Source: Scalesia atractyloides (taxonomy: Eukaryota; Streptophyta; Magnoliopsida; Asterales; Asteraceae). From it: a stretch of 64,000 nt of DNA. Numbering within the stretch: the stretch's first letter is position 1; each line of letters begins with the position of its first letter. Where the stretch lies: assembly GCA_947069175.1 (NCBI GenBank), contig CAMTDV010000013.1, positions 16,197,412 to 16,261,411 on the forward strand, given 5' to 3'. The notes under the pieces are model-generated. The model had not been told where the DNA came from. It ran no database searches and saw nothing but the letters and a program-made list of their open reading frames with translations. The position numbers and the translations under genes are program-made. This document shows, piece after piece, positions 33,855 to 46,087 of this stretch.

Positions 33855-34668
33855 TTTTGACTATAGGGATATAGGATAGGTTATGAGACCCTTAGAGCCT
33901 ATACTATAGTTGATTAGATTTTAATTGCTTATGTGGTTACATGCAAACTCATGATGTTTATTTATTTCTTATTTATTACACACACAAATGTATGCAAACA
34001 CTTCCACTATCATTTTGTGTGATACTATATGAGTTATACTTATTGTCAAACATAACATGCTTACATATACATTCATCACGCACATATTTAAACCATTCTC
34101 ATATTTTCTTTATTCAATATTTTGTGGTGTTTTCGTTTTTCAATCTCATCAAAGTAAGTTCTACGACGGGCATGTAGTAACTGGAAGGGTACAAGTACCG
34201 GTAGTCGAAACGTCCTGTCTAGGTTGGCATTCGTATAAATCCAATATAACGGACTAGTTTGCCTACCTGGAGACTAACGATGAGATTACAAAGGACCTAT
34301 TAGGCCAAAGCGTGCCACACCAAACGTCGTTCGAACTAACCCCACTTTGAGTTGTCATTGTGTCTATACCAGGACACCCTCCGACCTTATACTTTGCAAT
34401 CATGCTTTACGGTTTTCATTCGGGTGGCGCAAGTGATAACGGTTGACACTAATGTGAACCCCACAAGAGCCCAGTAGTCATGGGGGCCCACATGACTACC
34501 AAGGCCAAGTATGGGGACATATGGGGGCCCAAACATGAGCAAAGCCCAAGACATCCTATAGATGTAGTTAATTTCTTCTTTTCATTTATTTTGAATGATG
34601 CTTTCACCTTCTACGACACATGACACCTAAAAACGTTCAATTCTTAATCTCGTACGCATTTGCTGTAG

Positions 34669-35552
34669 ATGTCATCTAGACACTCTCGTAGAGGTAGGAG
34701 ATCAGAAAGATCCAGCGGGCGCATGGCTGCCCAAATCGCTCAACAAATGGCCGCTATAATTCTCAACATCGTAGTTCAAGTCCAACAAGCTCTTGCCGCT
34801 AATCCCACCAACCCAATCAACCAAGAAGATCAAAACGTTGTCAACCCTCCCCAAAATACCCCTAAATGCACCTACAAGCATTTCAAATCCTGCGATCCCC
34901 CAAAATACGAAGGGACTAAAGGTGTCACCGCTCTCCTCCATTGGTTTGAAGAGATGGAAAACACTTTTCTCAATTGCGACTGCCCCGATGTTCGCCAGGT
35001 GCGATATGCTACCGGTCGTTTGTTCAGAGTAGCGCTTACATGGTGGAACACAGAGAAGGGCAAGCGAGGTGCTGAGGATGCTATGACATTGACTTGGGAA
35101 GAGTTTAGGGAGATCATGACAAGACGCTTCTATCCAAGAAGCGAAATCAAGAAACTAGAAGATGAGCTCTACTCTTTGAAACAAAAGGAGGGCGACCACA
35201 CCACATACAACAAGAGATTCCTTGAGTTGAATCAGATGGTCCCCAACTTGTTCACTCCGCTCTATCGTTTGATTGAACACTACGTTCGGGGTCTTCCTTC
35301 AAATATTCAGGACCCTGTAATAAGTACCACCCCTGCAACTTTGGAAGCAGCAATGGAGTTAGCTACAGAGCTCACCGAAAACCATATTAGGAATGGAGAC
35401 TTCAAGGAGGAGAAGAAGAAGGATATAGCACCAATCGAAACCTCAAACTCATTCCAAACTGAATCCTCTTCTCAACCTACTACTAAGAGGAAACGAGACG
35501 GACAAAATTTCGCTGTCACACAAACCAGTCAACCAGCTCCACAAGTTGTACC
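34669..35552 (+). pseudogene. Element B gag 1, 5' part, interrupted
   Basis: About 295 codons of a Gag closely similar to that of element A: basic start MSSRHSRRGRRSERSSGR, then the gag domain (ALTWWNTEKGKRG, RRFYPRSEIKKLEDEL, RLIEHYVRGLP). It stops where an inverted solo LTR entered after QPAPQVVP. It resumes at 38128 with two zinc knuckles (CANCGRYGQFSKTC, CFNCDNPTHFRNMC), and there is an additional in-frame stop after CRTPQN. Confidence 0.85.
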
Positions 35553-38122
35553 TGTCACACCCCGACCCGCAGCGGAATAAGAGTCGGGGCATAATTGGGT
35601 TATCACCAAAGCTCATGATGTTTACTAAAATGTTTCATATTTATTAAATTCAAATTACAACTTAAATATTCAAATCAAATCCATACAATTACAAGGAAAT
35701 GAAACTAAGTAAAACAATCCAAAGCTTAAACTGATTTATTCTTCTAGGCCTTCCTATGTGTTTCTTGCCTCAACTGGATCACCTGTATCATGTGTAAAAC
35801 GGGGGATATTTTGGGTCAACAAAAGTTGGTGAGTGAACCTTGATAAAACATTGTTATTAATTTCTTGTTGTATTTAATATTGAAAATTTGTGCAATAATC
35901 ACATGTGAGCAAACATATATATATAACAAAACACAAACCACATTGGATGAGTAAATGACATGAATGATGATGTATATGAGATCAAGGCTCAATCAAACGG
36001 AGCCGATCGAGTGACATGAATGATGATGTATGTGAGATCAAGGCTCAATCAAACGGAGCCGATCGAATGAGGCACCTGATACTCAACCCGTATCCCACGG
36101 GGAGCTGATGGGCCTAATGAAATGCATGCACTGAAAATGATAACTTCAATCTAAACATAATTCACACAACAATTGATACACATTTAATACACATTTGATC
36201 ACGGATATGATGGATGCACAAGTGTTTAAATATAATAAGGAATTAAACGACACATGATACACCCCAAAACATGATTAAAACGGGGAATTGATAGAGATTC
36301 ACTCACATTGGGTGCGTTCTTTGATGACGTTGGATGCGCACGAATTTTAGGATTTGATCGACGAGGAAAACTAACCTAAAATAATAACGAAATGATTCGG
36401 TAAATTAGTACTTTTCGTTCATACTCTTAATGTGATTTTTAGATTTATTTTTGTGAGTTTAAGGAGGTTTTCTAACTTTAAAATCTTATTTTTAAGTATT
36501 TTTAAATGATTTTCTGATTAAATAAATTAATAAAAATAAATAAAAAATTTTGATTTTTGACCGTTGACCGTTGACCGGTCGGATTGTGTTTAATTATGCG
36601 CTGAGTGAGGTTCGAACTCGGGACCTCTCGTATACGTGCACGCAGCTCTACCAACTGAGCTACGTGTCTAATCTGAAATATTCTCTGTTTTAATTATATT
36701 TATATACTAATTAACTTTTAACTTATTTGGGTTTTATTTAAAAACGATTTATATGGCCGAACCGGTTGCAGGGACCCGGAGTCGAACTCGGGTCCTTCGG
36801 TTCGAGTGCGCACAGCCCAACCAGTTGGGCTGTGTGTCATATCTGTTTAACTTATGGATTAAATTATTCTTATTAACATTCGGTGACCTGATCCGATTCA
36901 GTTGTAAAAATGTTGGTTTTAATTTGAAATTCGGTAACGTGTGCGATTCGAACCCGGGACGTGTGCATTGTTTGTGCACACAGTCCACCGCTGGACTGTG
37001 TGTCTAACCCATTCGAATATCCATTTTTAATTATACTTATACACATATTCAACTTCGTCTTCTTCGTTTACAAAGACACAGAACAGTGATGTCCGACTGT
37101 TCTTGTTTAAATCGGTCATCGAACTTATAATTGATTTGAAATGAAATGGATAAAGAGGGTTACGGAGTAAAATGTACCGAACAGAATGTTTTTCTCAGAT
37201 TTCCGGCAAGAGTCGTCGGCTCTGATTGGTGACTTCCGTCTGAGTGAATCAATTAACACTTTTGATCAATGAGTTGTGCAATTAAGTTACTAAACAAGGG
37301 ATATCAGGGGGTTTAGATGATTGTACCGATTGACAGTGAGACCTCAGAATTTCAGTGATTTTCCGGTGAGTGCAGGAATTCCCGGAAACGTCGTCTGAGA
37401 CCGATTCTGGTTGCACGATTTATGTTAATACATGCTGAATAATGGATTGCAAACAAAAGAATCGAGAATTTTACCAATTCGGAGTAAGTCTCGGTTTTCT
37501 GGTGAAAGTCCGGCGAATGCAGAATATCTCCGGCGACGAGCTAGAGCTTCGAAAAAGTGAGCGGTTCTGGGCGAAAGGATTTCCGGAAGATTGAGTGGGT
37601 ATTTATAGGAAAGAACTGAGTGAATTGGGTCCGATTTTGGGTCTTGATCCGCGGTCAAGGGTTTTCCGGCGGTTACGACTAAAATCGAGGGTCAGACATC
37701 GGTTATAACCGATGTCGAGGTCGGTTAGCATGTTTAGTCAAAAGGAAAGTGGCAAAGTCGCGGATTGCCGGATTTTCCGGTGATTGTGAGTTCTGAGCGC
37801 GGTGATCTCCGGTTTTGAATTCGGGTTTTATTTTAAGTATTATTTGTTTCATTATATTCACAAAGAAGGCATGTGGCGAAGCGGTGTGTTGTGTGTTTGG
37901 GTTTGTGGGCGACCCGGGTTCGAAACCCGGCGTCCCCATTTTATTTTTTTCTCACTATTTAAGATTATTTATAAATTATGGTTTTTAAATTCTAATATAT
38001 TTATTAATTATGTATCGTTTAAAATTAGTTTGAGCAATAAATATGCAACGAAAAATTATAACTGGATATTCAATTAATAAACGAAGCGGGTTTTGGAAAC
38101 CCGTTTTTCGACGGATGTTACA
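35553..38122 (-). mobile_element. Inverted solo LTR nested in element B gag 1
   Basis: 2570 bp. Read on the minus strand it starts TGTAACATCCGTCG and ends GGGGTGTGACA, like element A's LTR. GTACC flanks both sides (35548-35552, 38123-38127) and the interrupted gag resumes in register, as comparison with gag 2 shows. It carries sense tRNA-like cassettes, an antisense cassette, a TATA box (37607-37600), TTGACC repeats (36556-36580), doubled GATCAAGGCTC hairpins (35988-36066) and the CAG-ending block at 35783. It diverges clearly from A and B, so it is a third LTR family or subfamily. Confidence 0.88.
36598..37008 (-). repeat. Three sense tRNA-like cassettes in the solo LTR
   Basis: Minus-strand cassettes begin near 37008, 36843 and 36673; their GACAC words are 166 and 170 bp apart. 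Cassette 1 has CACACAGTCCA paired with TGGACTGTGTG, cassette 2 CACACAGCCCAAC with GTTGGGCTGTG, and cassette 3 TAGCTCAGTTGG with GGTTCGAACC. The plus strand at 37872-37937 holds the opposite-facing cassette (TGGCGAAGCGG, CCGGGTTCGAAACCCGG), 185 bp from the LTR start. Confidence 0.8.
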
Positions 38123-38127
38123 GTACC

Positions 38128-38593
38128 CCTCCAAGCTATCCCAATCACCCAAGTAGCACCCAACCCTACTTACTCAAATAAGAAACCTTACACTGGTCCT
38201 CATCCTCAATGCAACACTTGCTTTTATCACCATCAACCTACCTTACCATGTCGACTGTGTGCTAATTGTGGGCGTTATGGTCAGTTTAGCAAAACTTGTC
38301 GTACCCCTCAAAACTAAGCTTCACCCCCTACCCAAAACATGATTCAACCATACAAACAACCCCAAAACCCCATAGTTTCATATGTTCGAGCTTGCTTTAA
38401 TTGTGACAACCCTACCCATTTTAGAAACATGTGCCCGAGATTGGTTAACATCATAAACGCCCAAGCTCAAGCAAACCCAGTTAACCAAGCAAATCAAGCA
38501 AACCCAGCACCCCCACCAGCGAGAGGAAGAGCTTACAACATCAACGCTAATCTGGTTGAAGCCAATAATAGTGCGAACGAACAACCCAACTAG
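38128..38593 (+). pseudogene. Element B gag 1, 3' part
   Basis: Continues gag 1 after the solo LTR: LQAIPITQVAPNPTYSNK, first zinc knuckle CANCGRYGQFSKTC, a stop codon, then the second knuckle CFNCDNPTHFRNMC and a short acidic tail ending at 38593. Downstream (38951-39090) is one hairpin module, and near 39240-39300 a conserved AAGCGATTCCTGTA block shared with element A. Confidence 0.8.
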
Positions 38594-39526
38594 CCTTCCA
38601 TCACCTAGAGTCAAGACTCAGCTCCAACCGTCTAGTTCTTAATGTTATCTCAATCTTTGTGTATCCCTGTTTTAATTTAGGAATTTATGTATCTAAGAAT
38701 TTTAATGCAAATTGATATTACTGTTTCATTTCATATCTTTACTCATTGATTTAATTTTCATATCATCATACATCACGACGTATCTCGTTCTCATCATTTA
38801 AAGAAGTTGGGTCGTGTCTCAATTTTTCATAGATTGACCCCTTCATCATAACAAACGAGAGAGAAACTGTCGTCATTCAGTCACGTATTCTTTCAGATAT
38901 GAGACTCAAGCTTTGGCTATTGTGTTTGTTTATGTTTTAGAGTCACATAGAACTAATCATAACTTACTGACAAAGCCAATGAAAGTTTGACAAGAATATG
39001 GTGGATACGCCGCTGGTACTTCATATATATAAGTATTCTTGTCAAAGGATTAAAAGAATTGTCAGGCGGTTATGAGAAGTTCCGTGTAGGTTTTAATATT
39101 GTCATGGTTGAAGTTTTTGTTTTGATATAACCTTATCTTTTCAAAGCATCAATCCTCTCAAAACTCTTATGCATGAGAACATATTCAGTCAATCAACCCT
39201 GTTTATCAATGTTTCTCATTTTTATACTTCAGACATCAAAAAGCGATTCCTGTAGCAGGGTATTCAACCCTTACTAGGAACGTTACCGCCTCAATAAAAA
39301 TTCAAACTTTCACACTCCTTTGGTCGTGTAATCATCAAATCCAAGCCTCATCCCTCCTTTTTCTGTTAAAAGATATTCAAATTCCAGTCAGAATGCGTTG
39401 GAGATCAAAACGAAAACCTGAGTTTACTTGGGAACGTGAAGACTTAATGCGAGGAAAATACCCGTATCTTTCCTATTACATCTTGTACCTAAATTTCGGG
39501 ATAAAATTTCTAAAAGTAGGGGATAC

Positions 39527-41824
39527 TGTAACATTCATGTAAAACGGGTTCCAAAACCCGCTCCGTTTAAAAAAAATCAAGTATTCATCTAATTGTTCGT
39601 TGCGTATTTATTGTGTTAGTTATTTTATATTAATGTTCATAATTAACAAATGACTCATAATTAAAAAAGATAACCAATAAATAAAAATAATAATAAGTTA
39701 CATAGAATAAGCTTTATAACAAATAAGATATATATATATATATATATATATATTCAAAAGGGGTAGCCGGGTCTCGAACCCGTGTTTTCGCACACATCAA
39801 ACACCACTAGACCACACACACTTATTGTGTAGGTTTAGAATTAAATAAGATATATAGTGAATCCGTAACCGTCTGTAAATTCAAAACCCAGATCATGTAA
39901 CCGCCCTTTCAATCAAAAACATTGATTCCTGTTCTCCGTTTCTTTTCAACGGTCTTAACCGGTTTCAAATCACTGAAACCTTCATCAAAAACTCAATAAT
40001 TATATGTGGTAACCGTTTGAACTTAATGCTTCACCAATCAAGGTTTGAAACCGAAAACTAAATTAGAGATCCGTGTGCTTATAAATACCCCATGTTAGAA
40101 ATTTCCAACTCGCCCATTCATTCCAAACGGTTCTAGAGATCTTCTGCTAAATCTTTCTGCGCATCCTGCCATCACCGGAATATCTTGACCAGAAGTTCGA
40201 AATCCTTGTTTTGTGGGTATATATTCTTGTTAATTTCTTTTACGATTTGAATTACTTTATGTACATCAGTAATCAAATAAACATCTGGCATTGGTTTTTA
40301 ATATGAGTTTAATCGGGGTTCAGTTCTGAAATAATTCGATGAAGAAGATGAAGTGCATGATGTTTATAAAGTTATTTTAAAGGCAGGATACAACCGGGTT
40401 AGACACACAGTCCAGTGGTGGACTGTGTGCACACTTATCCTGCATGTACCGAGTTCGAGCCCAGTAGGATACCGGTTTTCTGAAATAAAATGTTTTTTAA
40501 AGCCTAACCAAATCAGTTTCCAGAAAGTATATGAATATAAAGTAATTTCAGTTTTTGATGGGTTAGACACCTAGCCCAGTTGGTTGGGCTGGGTGCAAAG
40601 TGTCAGTGTGATCGCGGGTTTGAAACTTGTACTTCCCACCGGTTCGATCATTAAAAACCTTTTTAATTTAAATCATTTCTGATATAACCTAACTAGTGTA
40701 TAAGTATAATAAAAATAAAGAAACTAACGGGTTAGACACGTAGCTCAGTTGGAAGAGCTGCGTGCACTTGAACGGAAGGTCTCGAGTTCGAATCCCACCA
40801 CACGCATCCAATTCCTTCAAGAAACCGGTCAGAACTCTGCTTGTCAGGTCTGACAAGGTTTTAATTTTTTTATTTATTTTATTTTTTTAATTACTTATTT
40901 TATTTAATATTTGTTTTGTTTTAAAAATCAATTAAAAACATTCAAAAACACAATTAAGTAGGTTTAAAAATCCTAAATATTTCTACAAAAATAACCTAAA
41001 AACCTACCAAAAAGTATTAAATCAAAATATTAAATCGTTTATATTTATCGAATTATCGCATTATTATTTTAGGTTAGTATCATTCGTCGATCAAATCCTC
41101 ATTTCGTGTGCATTTATTTTCAAGCAAGGAACGCACCCACTATGAGTGAATCCTTACAAATTTCCCTTTTTATTCATGTTTTGGGGTGTATCATGTGTCG
41201 TTTCATATAACTTCGTTTATTCAAACACTTGTGCTATTACCATTTTATGAACTAACGTGTGATGTAAATGTTATTCGTTGTATTGTGTGTTTTCATTTTT
41301 GTCAAGTTGTGTGCAAATCATTCATTTGGCCCATCAGTTCCTCGTTGGAAACGAGTTGAGCATCAAGTGCCTCATTAGATCGGTTCCGTTTGATTGAGCT
41401 TTGATCTCATTGTTCATCATTTGATATGTGTGTGTGTGCATTAATTGATATTATGTGTTTTGTGGTTAAATTTACATATACGTATACTCATATTTGGTTT
41501 ATGCACATTTTTATTCAATAACCAATATGAAAAATTCTTTCCAATGTTTAATTAAGATTCACTCGCCAACTTTTGTTGACCTAAAACCCTATTTTTTACA
41601 CATGATACAGGTGGACAGATTGAAGCAAGGAACACATAGGGATTTGCCTTAGAAGAAAAATAAGAATTCTTGAATGTTGTGAACATGTTGTGCCTGTGTG
41701 TTATTGCAATTTGTTTCTTTAAATTTGAAATAATAAATATGAAACTTTATAGTAAATGTCATGAGCTTTGATGAAACCCAATTGTGCCCCGACTACCATT
41801 TCCGCTGCGGGTCAGGGTGTGACA
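39527..41824 (+). repeat. Second (shared) LTR of element B
   Basis: 2298 bp, very similar to the first LTR. It is preceded by a purine tract (AAGTAGGGGATAC), as a 3' LTR should be, and followed by a primer site, leader and gag, as a 5' LTR should be. It therefore serves two internal regions. A (TA)n tract at 39728-39752 is longer than in the first LTR. Confidence 0.9.
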
Positions 41825-42653
41825 GATTGGTATAAGAGCTTTTGACTATAGGGATATAGGATAGGTTATTAGACCCTTAGAGCCTATTCTATAGTTGATT
41901 AGATTTTAATTGCTTATGTGGTTACATGCAAACTCATGATGTTTATTTGTTTCATATTTATTACACACACAAATGTATGCAAACACTTCCACTATCATTT
42001 TGTGTGATATTATATGAGTTATACTTATTGTCAAACATAACATGATTACATATACATTCATCACGCACATATTTAAATCATTCTCATATTTTCTTTATTC
42101 AAGATTTTGTGGTGTTTTCGTTTTTCAATCTCATCAAAGTAAGTTCTACGACGGGCATGTAGTAACTGGAAGGGTACAAGTACCGGTAGTCGAAACGTCC
42201 TGTCTAGGTTGGCATTCGTATAAATCCAATATAACGGACTAGTTTGCCTACCTGGAGACTAACGATGAGAGTACAAAGGACCTATTAGGCCAAAGCATGC
42301 CACACTAAACGTCGTTCGAACTAACCCCACTTTGAGTTGTCATTGTGTCTATAACAGGACACCCTCCGACCTTATACTTTGCAATCATGCTTTATGATTT
42401 TCATTCGGGTGGCGCAAGTGATAACAGGCTAACACCAATGTGAACCCTACAAGAGCCCAGTAGTCATGGGGCCCACATGACTACCAAGGCCAAGTATGGG
42501 GACATATGGGGGCCCAAACATGAGCAAAGCCCAGGACATCCTATGGATGTAGTTAATTTCTTCTTTTCATTTATTTTGAATGATGCTTTCACCTTATACG
42601 ACACATGACACCTAAAACCGTTCAATTCTTAATCTCGTACGCATTTCCTGTGG

Positions 42654-43834
42654 ATGTCATCTAGACACTCTCGTAGAGGTAGGAGATCAGAAAGATCCAG
42701 CGAGCGCATGGCTGCCCAAATCGCTCAACAAATGGCCGCTGTAATTCCCAACATCGTAGTTCAAGTCCAACAAGCTCTTGCCGCTAATCCCACCAAACCA
42801 ATCAACGAAGAAGATCAAAACGTCGTCAACACTCCCCCAAATACCACTAAATGCACCTACAAGCATTTCAAATTCTGCGATCCCCTAAAATACGAAAGGA
42901 CTGAAGGTGTCACCGCTCTCCTCCATTGGTTTGAGGAGATGGAGAACACTTTTCTCAATTGCGACTGCCCTGATAATCGCAAGGTGCGATATGCTACCGG
43001 TCTTCTATTCGGAGTAGCGCTTACATGGTGGAACACAAAGAAGGGCAAGCGAGGTGCTGAGGATGCTATGACTTTGACTTGGGAAGAGTTGAGGGAGATC
43101 ATGACAAAACGCTTCTGTCCAAGAAGCGAAATCAAGAAATTAGAAGATGAGTTATACTCTTTGAAACAAAAGGAGGGCGACCACACCACATACAACAAGA
43201 GATTCCTTGAGTTGAATCAGATGGTCCCCAACTTGTTCACTCCCCTCTATCGTTTGATTGAACACTACGTTCGGGGTCTTCCTTCAAATATTCAGGACCC
43301 TGTAATAGGTACCACCCCTGCAACTTTGGAAGCAGCAATGGAGTTAGCTACAGAGCTCTTCGAAAACCACATTAGGAATGGAGACTTCAAGGAGGAGAAG
43401 AAGAAGAAGGATAAAGCACCAATTGAAACCTCAAACTCAATCCAAACTGAATCCTCTTCTCAACCCACTACTAACAGGAAACGAGACGGACAAAATTTCG
43501 CTGTCACACAAACCAGTCAACCAGCTCCACAAGCTGTACCCCTCCAAGCTATCCCAATCACCCAAGTAGCACCCAACCCTACTTACTCAAATAAGAAACC
43601 TTACATTGGTCCTCATCCTCAATGCAACACTTGCTTTTATCACCATCAACCTACCATACCCTGTCGACTGTGTACTAATTGTGGGCTTTATGGTCATTTT
43701 AGCAAAACTTGTTGTACTTCTCAAAACCAAGCTTCACCCCCTACCCAAAACATGATTCAACCCTACCAACAACCCCAAAACCCCATAGTTTCATATGTTC
43801 GAGCTTGCTTTAATTGTTGCGACCCTACCCATTT
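42654..43834 (+). pseudogene. Element B gag 2, truncated
   Basis: About 394 codons matching gag 1 and the element A gag: MSSRHSRRGRRSERSSER, then the gag domain (ALTWWNTKKGKRG, KRFCPRSEIKKLEDEL), a linker, and zinc knuckle 1 (CTNCGLYGHFSKTC). The second knuckle is broken after CFNCCDPTH, where homology ends at 43834 and unrelated element C sequence begins. Confidence 0.88.
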
Positions 43835-44029
43835 ATTTCTTTGGTCCCTGCATGGACATGTTTATTTTGTTTCTTCTAATTATATGTAGTCCCTGCGAGG
43901 ACATTGTTATTTCTTTAGTCACTGCGTGGACATGTTTATTTTGTTTAAAGTCCTTGCATGGACAATTTATTTCATTCTTCAAGTATTGTAATTTCTAATT
44001 TGAAATTTAATGAAGTATTTTAAAATTTT

Positions 44030-44067
<38 letters not shown>

Positions 44068-45354
44068 TCAACCTCTTCAAAACGAGCGTCTCGATTTTAC
44101 TCGAAATTTATGCTCTGCGATATAATTCCAAAAAGATCTTAATGATTTTGATTAGCCAAGTGGCACAGACCACACATTTGGCCAAATTATAAATGATAGT
44201 TAAGTACGAAGGGGTCTTATATCAGGATAGTTAAGGGAAGTTATCCTTCAATCCAGAGGTGGTGGACTTAAGTTCAAGCCTCCAAGTCGTTAAGGTCATT
44301 GCGACTGGGACTATTAATCAACCATTAAGGTACTCTTATATTAACATTAAGAATGTTCATACTCTTGGTAGTGTGACTTGAGGAATAACACTAGCCTTCA
44401 AGGTAAAGGACTTTGTCCTGACCTTATATAGCCCATGTGATCAAATTGATCCCGGCTAATATCATCAGTGCGATGATTAAACATCCATTAGTGATGTATG
44501 CCCTTGGGGCTATGATTAAACATCCATTAGTGATGTATTGCCCTTTGGGCTATGATTAAACATCCATTAGTGATGTATGCCCTTAGGGCTATGATTAAAC
44601 ATCATTAGTGATGTATGCCCTTGGGGCTATGATTAAACATCCATTAGTGATGTATGCCCTTGGGGCTATGAATAAACATCCATTAGTGATGTATGCCCTT
44701 GGGGCTATGATTAAACATCCATTAGTGATATATTGCCCTTGGGGCTATGATTAAACATCCATTAGTGATGTATGCCCTTGGGGCTATGATTAAACATCCA
44801 TTAGTGATGTATTGCCCTTTGGGCTATGATTTAACATCCATTAGTGATGTATGCCCTTGGGGCTATGAAAAAACATCCATTAGTAATGTATTGCCATTGG
44901 GGCTATGATTAAACATCCATTAGTGAGGTATTGCCCTTAGGGCTATGATTCAAACATCCATTAGTGATGTAGTGCCTGCGGGCTATATTCTATGTCTATT
45001 AGTGACAGGCCTATGTGCCATATTTTATGTCCATTAGTGACGGGCCTATGTGCCATAAAAATTTATGTCCTTTGAGACAACTTAAGAGCTAAATATAATT
45101 GTCAATTATGAAAAGGACGGTTGTGACAATGCAATCCACTGTCCAATAATATATGGACTATGTCCAAATTGTAATTTGCCTTTGATGGTCCTATTAAGAC
45201 CTAGGCCAAATATAGTTATGTTAAGCCTAAGAGTTGTGATGTTATTCACACTAGAAAAACAATTGATTGTTATATCCAATGTTTTAAGCCCAATATAGTT
45301 GACATACCATGGCTAAGTGAAGCTTTAATGATGTATAGAACCCAAGGCTTAAAG
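43835..45354 (+). other. Leader region of element C with minisatellite
   Basis: Begins with degenerate GGTCCCTGCATGGACATG repeats (43840-43965) and a (TA)n run (44043-44067). Then comes the minisatellite listed separately, and degenerate ATTAGTGACAGGCCTATGTG copies to about 45060. No convincing ORF until the gag at 45355. Confidence 0.6.
44474..44990 (+). repeat. 39-40-bp minisatellite, about 13 copies
   Basis: Head-to-tail units of the form ATGATTAAACATCCATTAG + TGATGTATGCCCTTGGGGCT, varying by single indels (TATGCCC/TATTGCCC, CATCC/CATC). Two more degenerate copies follow. Each unit has inverted pieces GCCC and GGGC. Confidence 0.9.
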
Positions 45355-46087
45355 ATGGCTAACTCAAATGAAGCACAAAGTAGCCACCGGAATGTAAATT
45401 CTAACAAAGCCAAAAATAAAGATATTGATGAAGATAATTTTCAAGCTCGCATTGATGCGGCTATTGCAAGGGCCATGGGAAAGGCCATAAAAAGACTAAG
45501 AGAGTCAAGTGCCACTCGCTCTAGACCCTTATCTAATCCTCCATCCTCAGCTCATAAGGAGAGCTTCGTTCACTCTTCGAATGCGTAGAGTGAACCAAAG
45601 AAAATAGATTTTGCTGAAAGGACCCGTTCTGTCAAAGACGGATATACCTATAAGTATTTCGTCTCCTGCAAGCCCCGAGACTTTAACGGAGAGAAAGGAG
45701 TTGTGGAAGCCCTAAAGTGGCTGGATGAGATGGAAACAATCGTAGATATCAGCAACTGTGCTGATAAGGATGTGGTCAAGTATGTATCACAGTCCTTTAT
45801 GGGAGATGCCCTAATCTGGTGGAAAGCCATGATACAGTCTACAAGTAAAGTACACTAGTATAATTTGGGATGGTCCAAATTTGTGGACCTTGTTAAGGAA
45901 ACCTACTACCACCCCATGAGGTGGAGAAATTAGAGACCGACTTCTTGTCTCTTTTTATGAAAAACCTAGATTATCGGAAATATGTTTCCGATTTCAATTC
46001 CCTATCTAGGTTAGTTTCCTATTTGATTACTCCAGAGCTCAACGCATTGCGTGTTTTATTAGTGGGTTAGCGCCCGACATAAAGGGC
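45355..46087 (+). pseudogene. Gag of the element C polyprotein, decayed
   Basis: MANSNEAQSSHRNVNS start, then a Gag domain (YKYFVSCKPRDFNGEKG, ALKWLDEME, MGDALIWW). Stops at 45586 (after HSSNA) and after TSKVH, a one-base-type frame change before the segment HEVEKLETDF, and another stop near 46070. It leads directly into the zinc-knuckle/protease ORF. Confidence 0.75.

Larger units (their letters stand above)
31539..43834 (+). mobile_element. Element B: tandem gag-only LTR element, 3' end lost
   Basis: Order: LTR 31539-33839, primer site, gag 1 (interrupted by an inverted solo LTR), hairpin module, purine tract, LTR 39527-41824, a second primer site, a second leader and gag 2, which stops abruptly at 43834 in the second zinc knuckle. 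There is no third LTR. The arrangement suggests unequal recombination (or insertion next to a sibling) followed by a deletion that removed the 3' end and some of host element C. Family related to A but distinct. Confidence 0.85.

Noticed and set aside
44474..44990. Regular repeats resembling a CRISPR array
   Set aside because: The units abut with no unique spacers and the context is a plant retrotransposon leader; it is a minisatellite.
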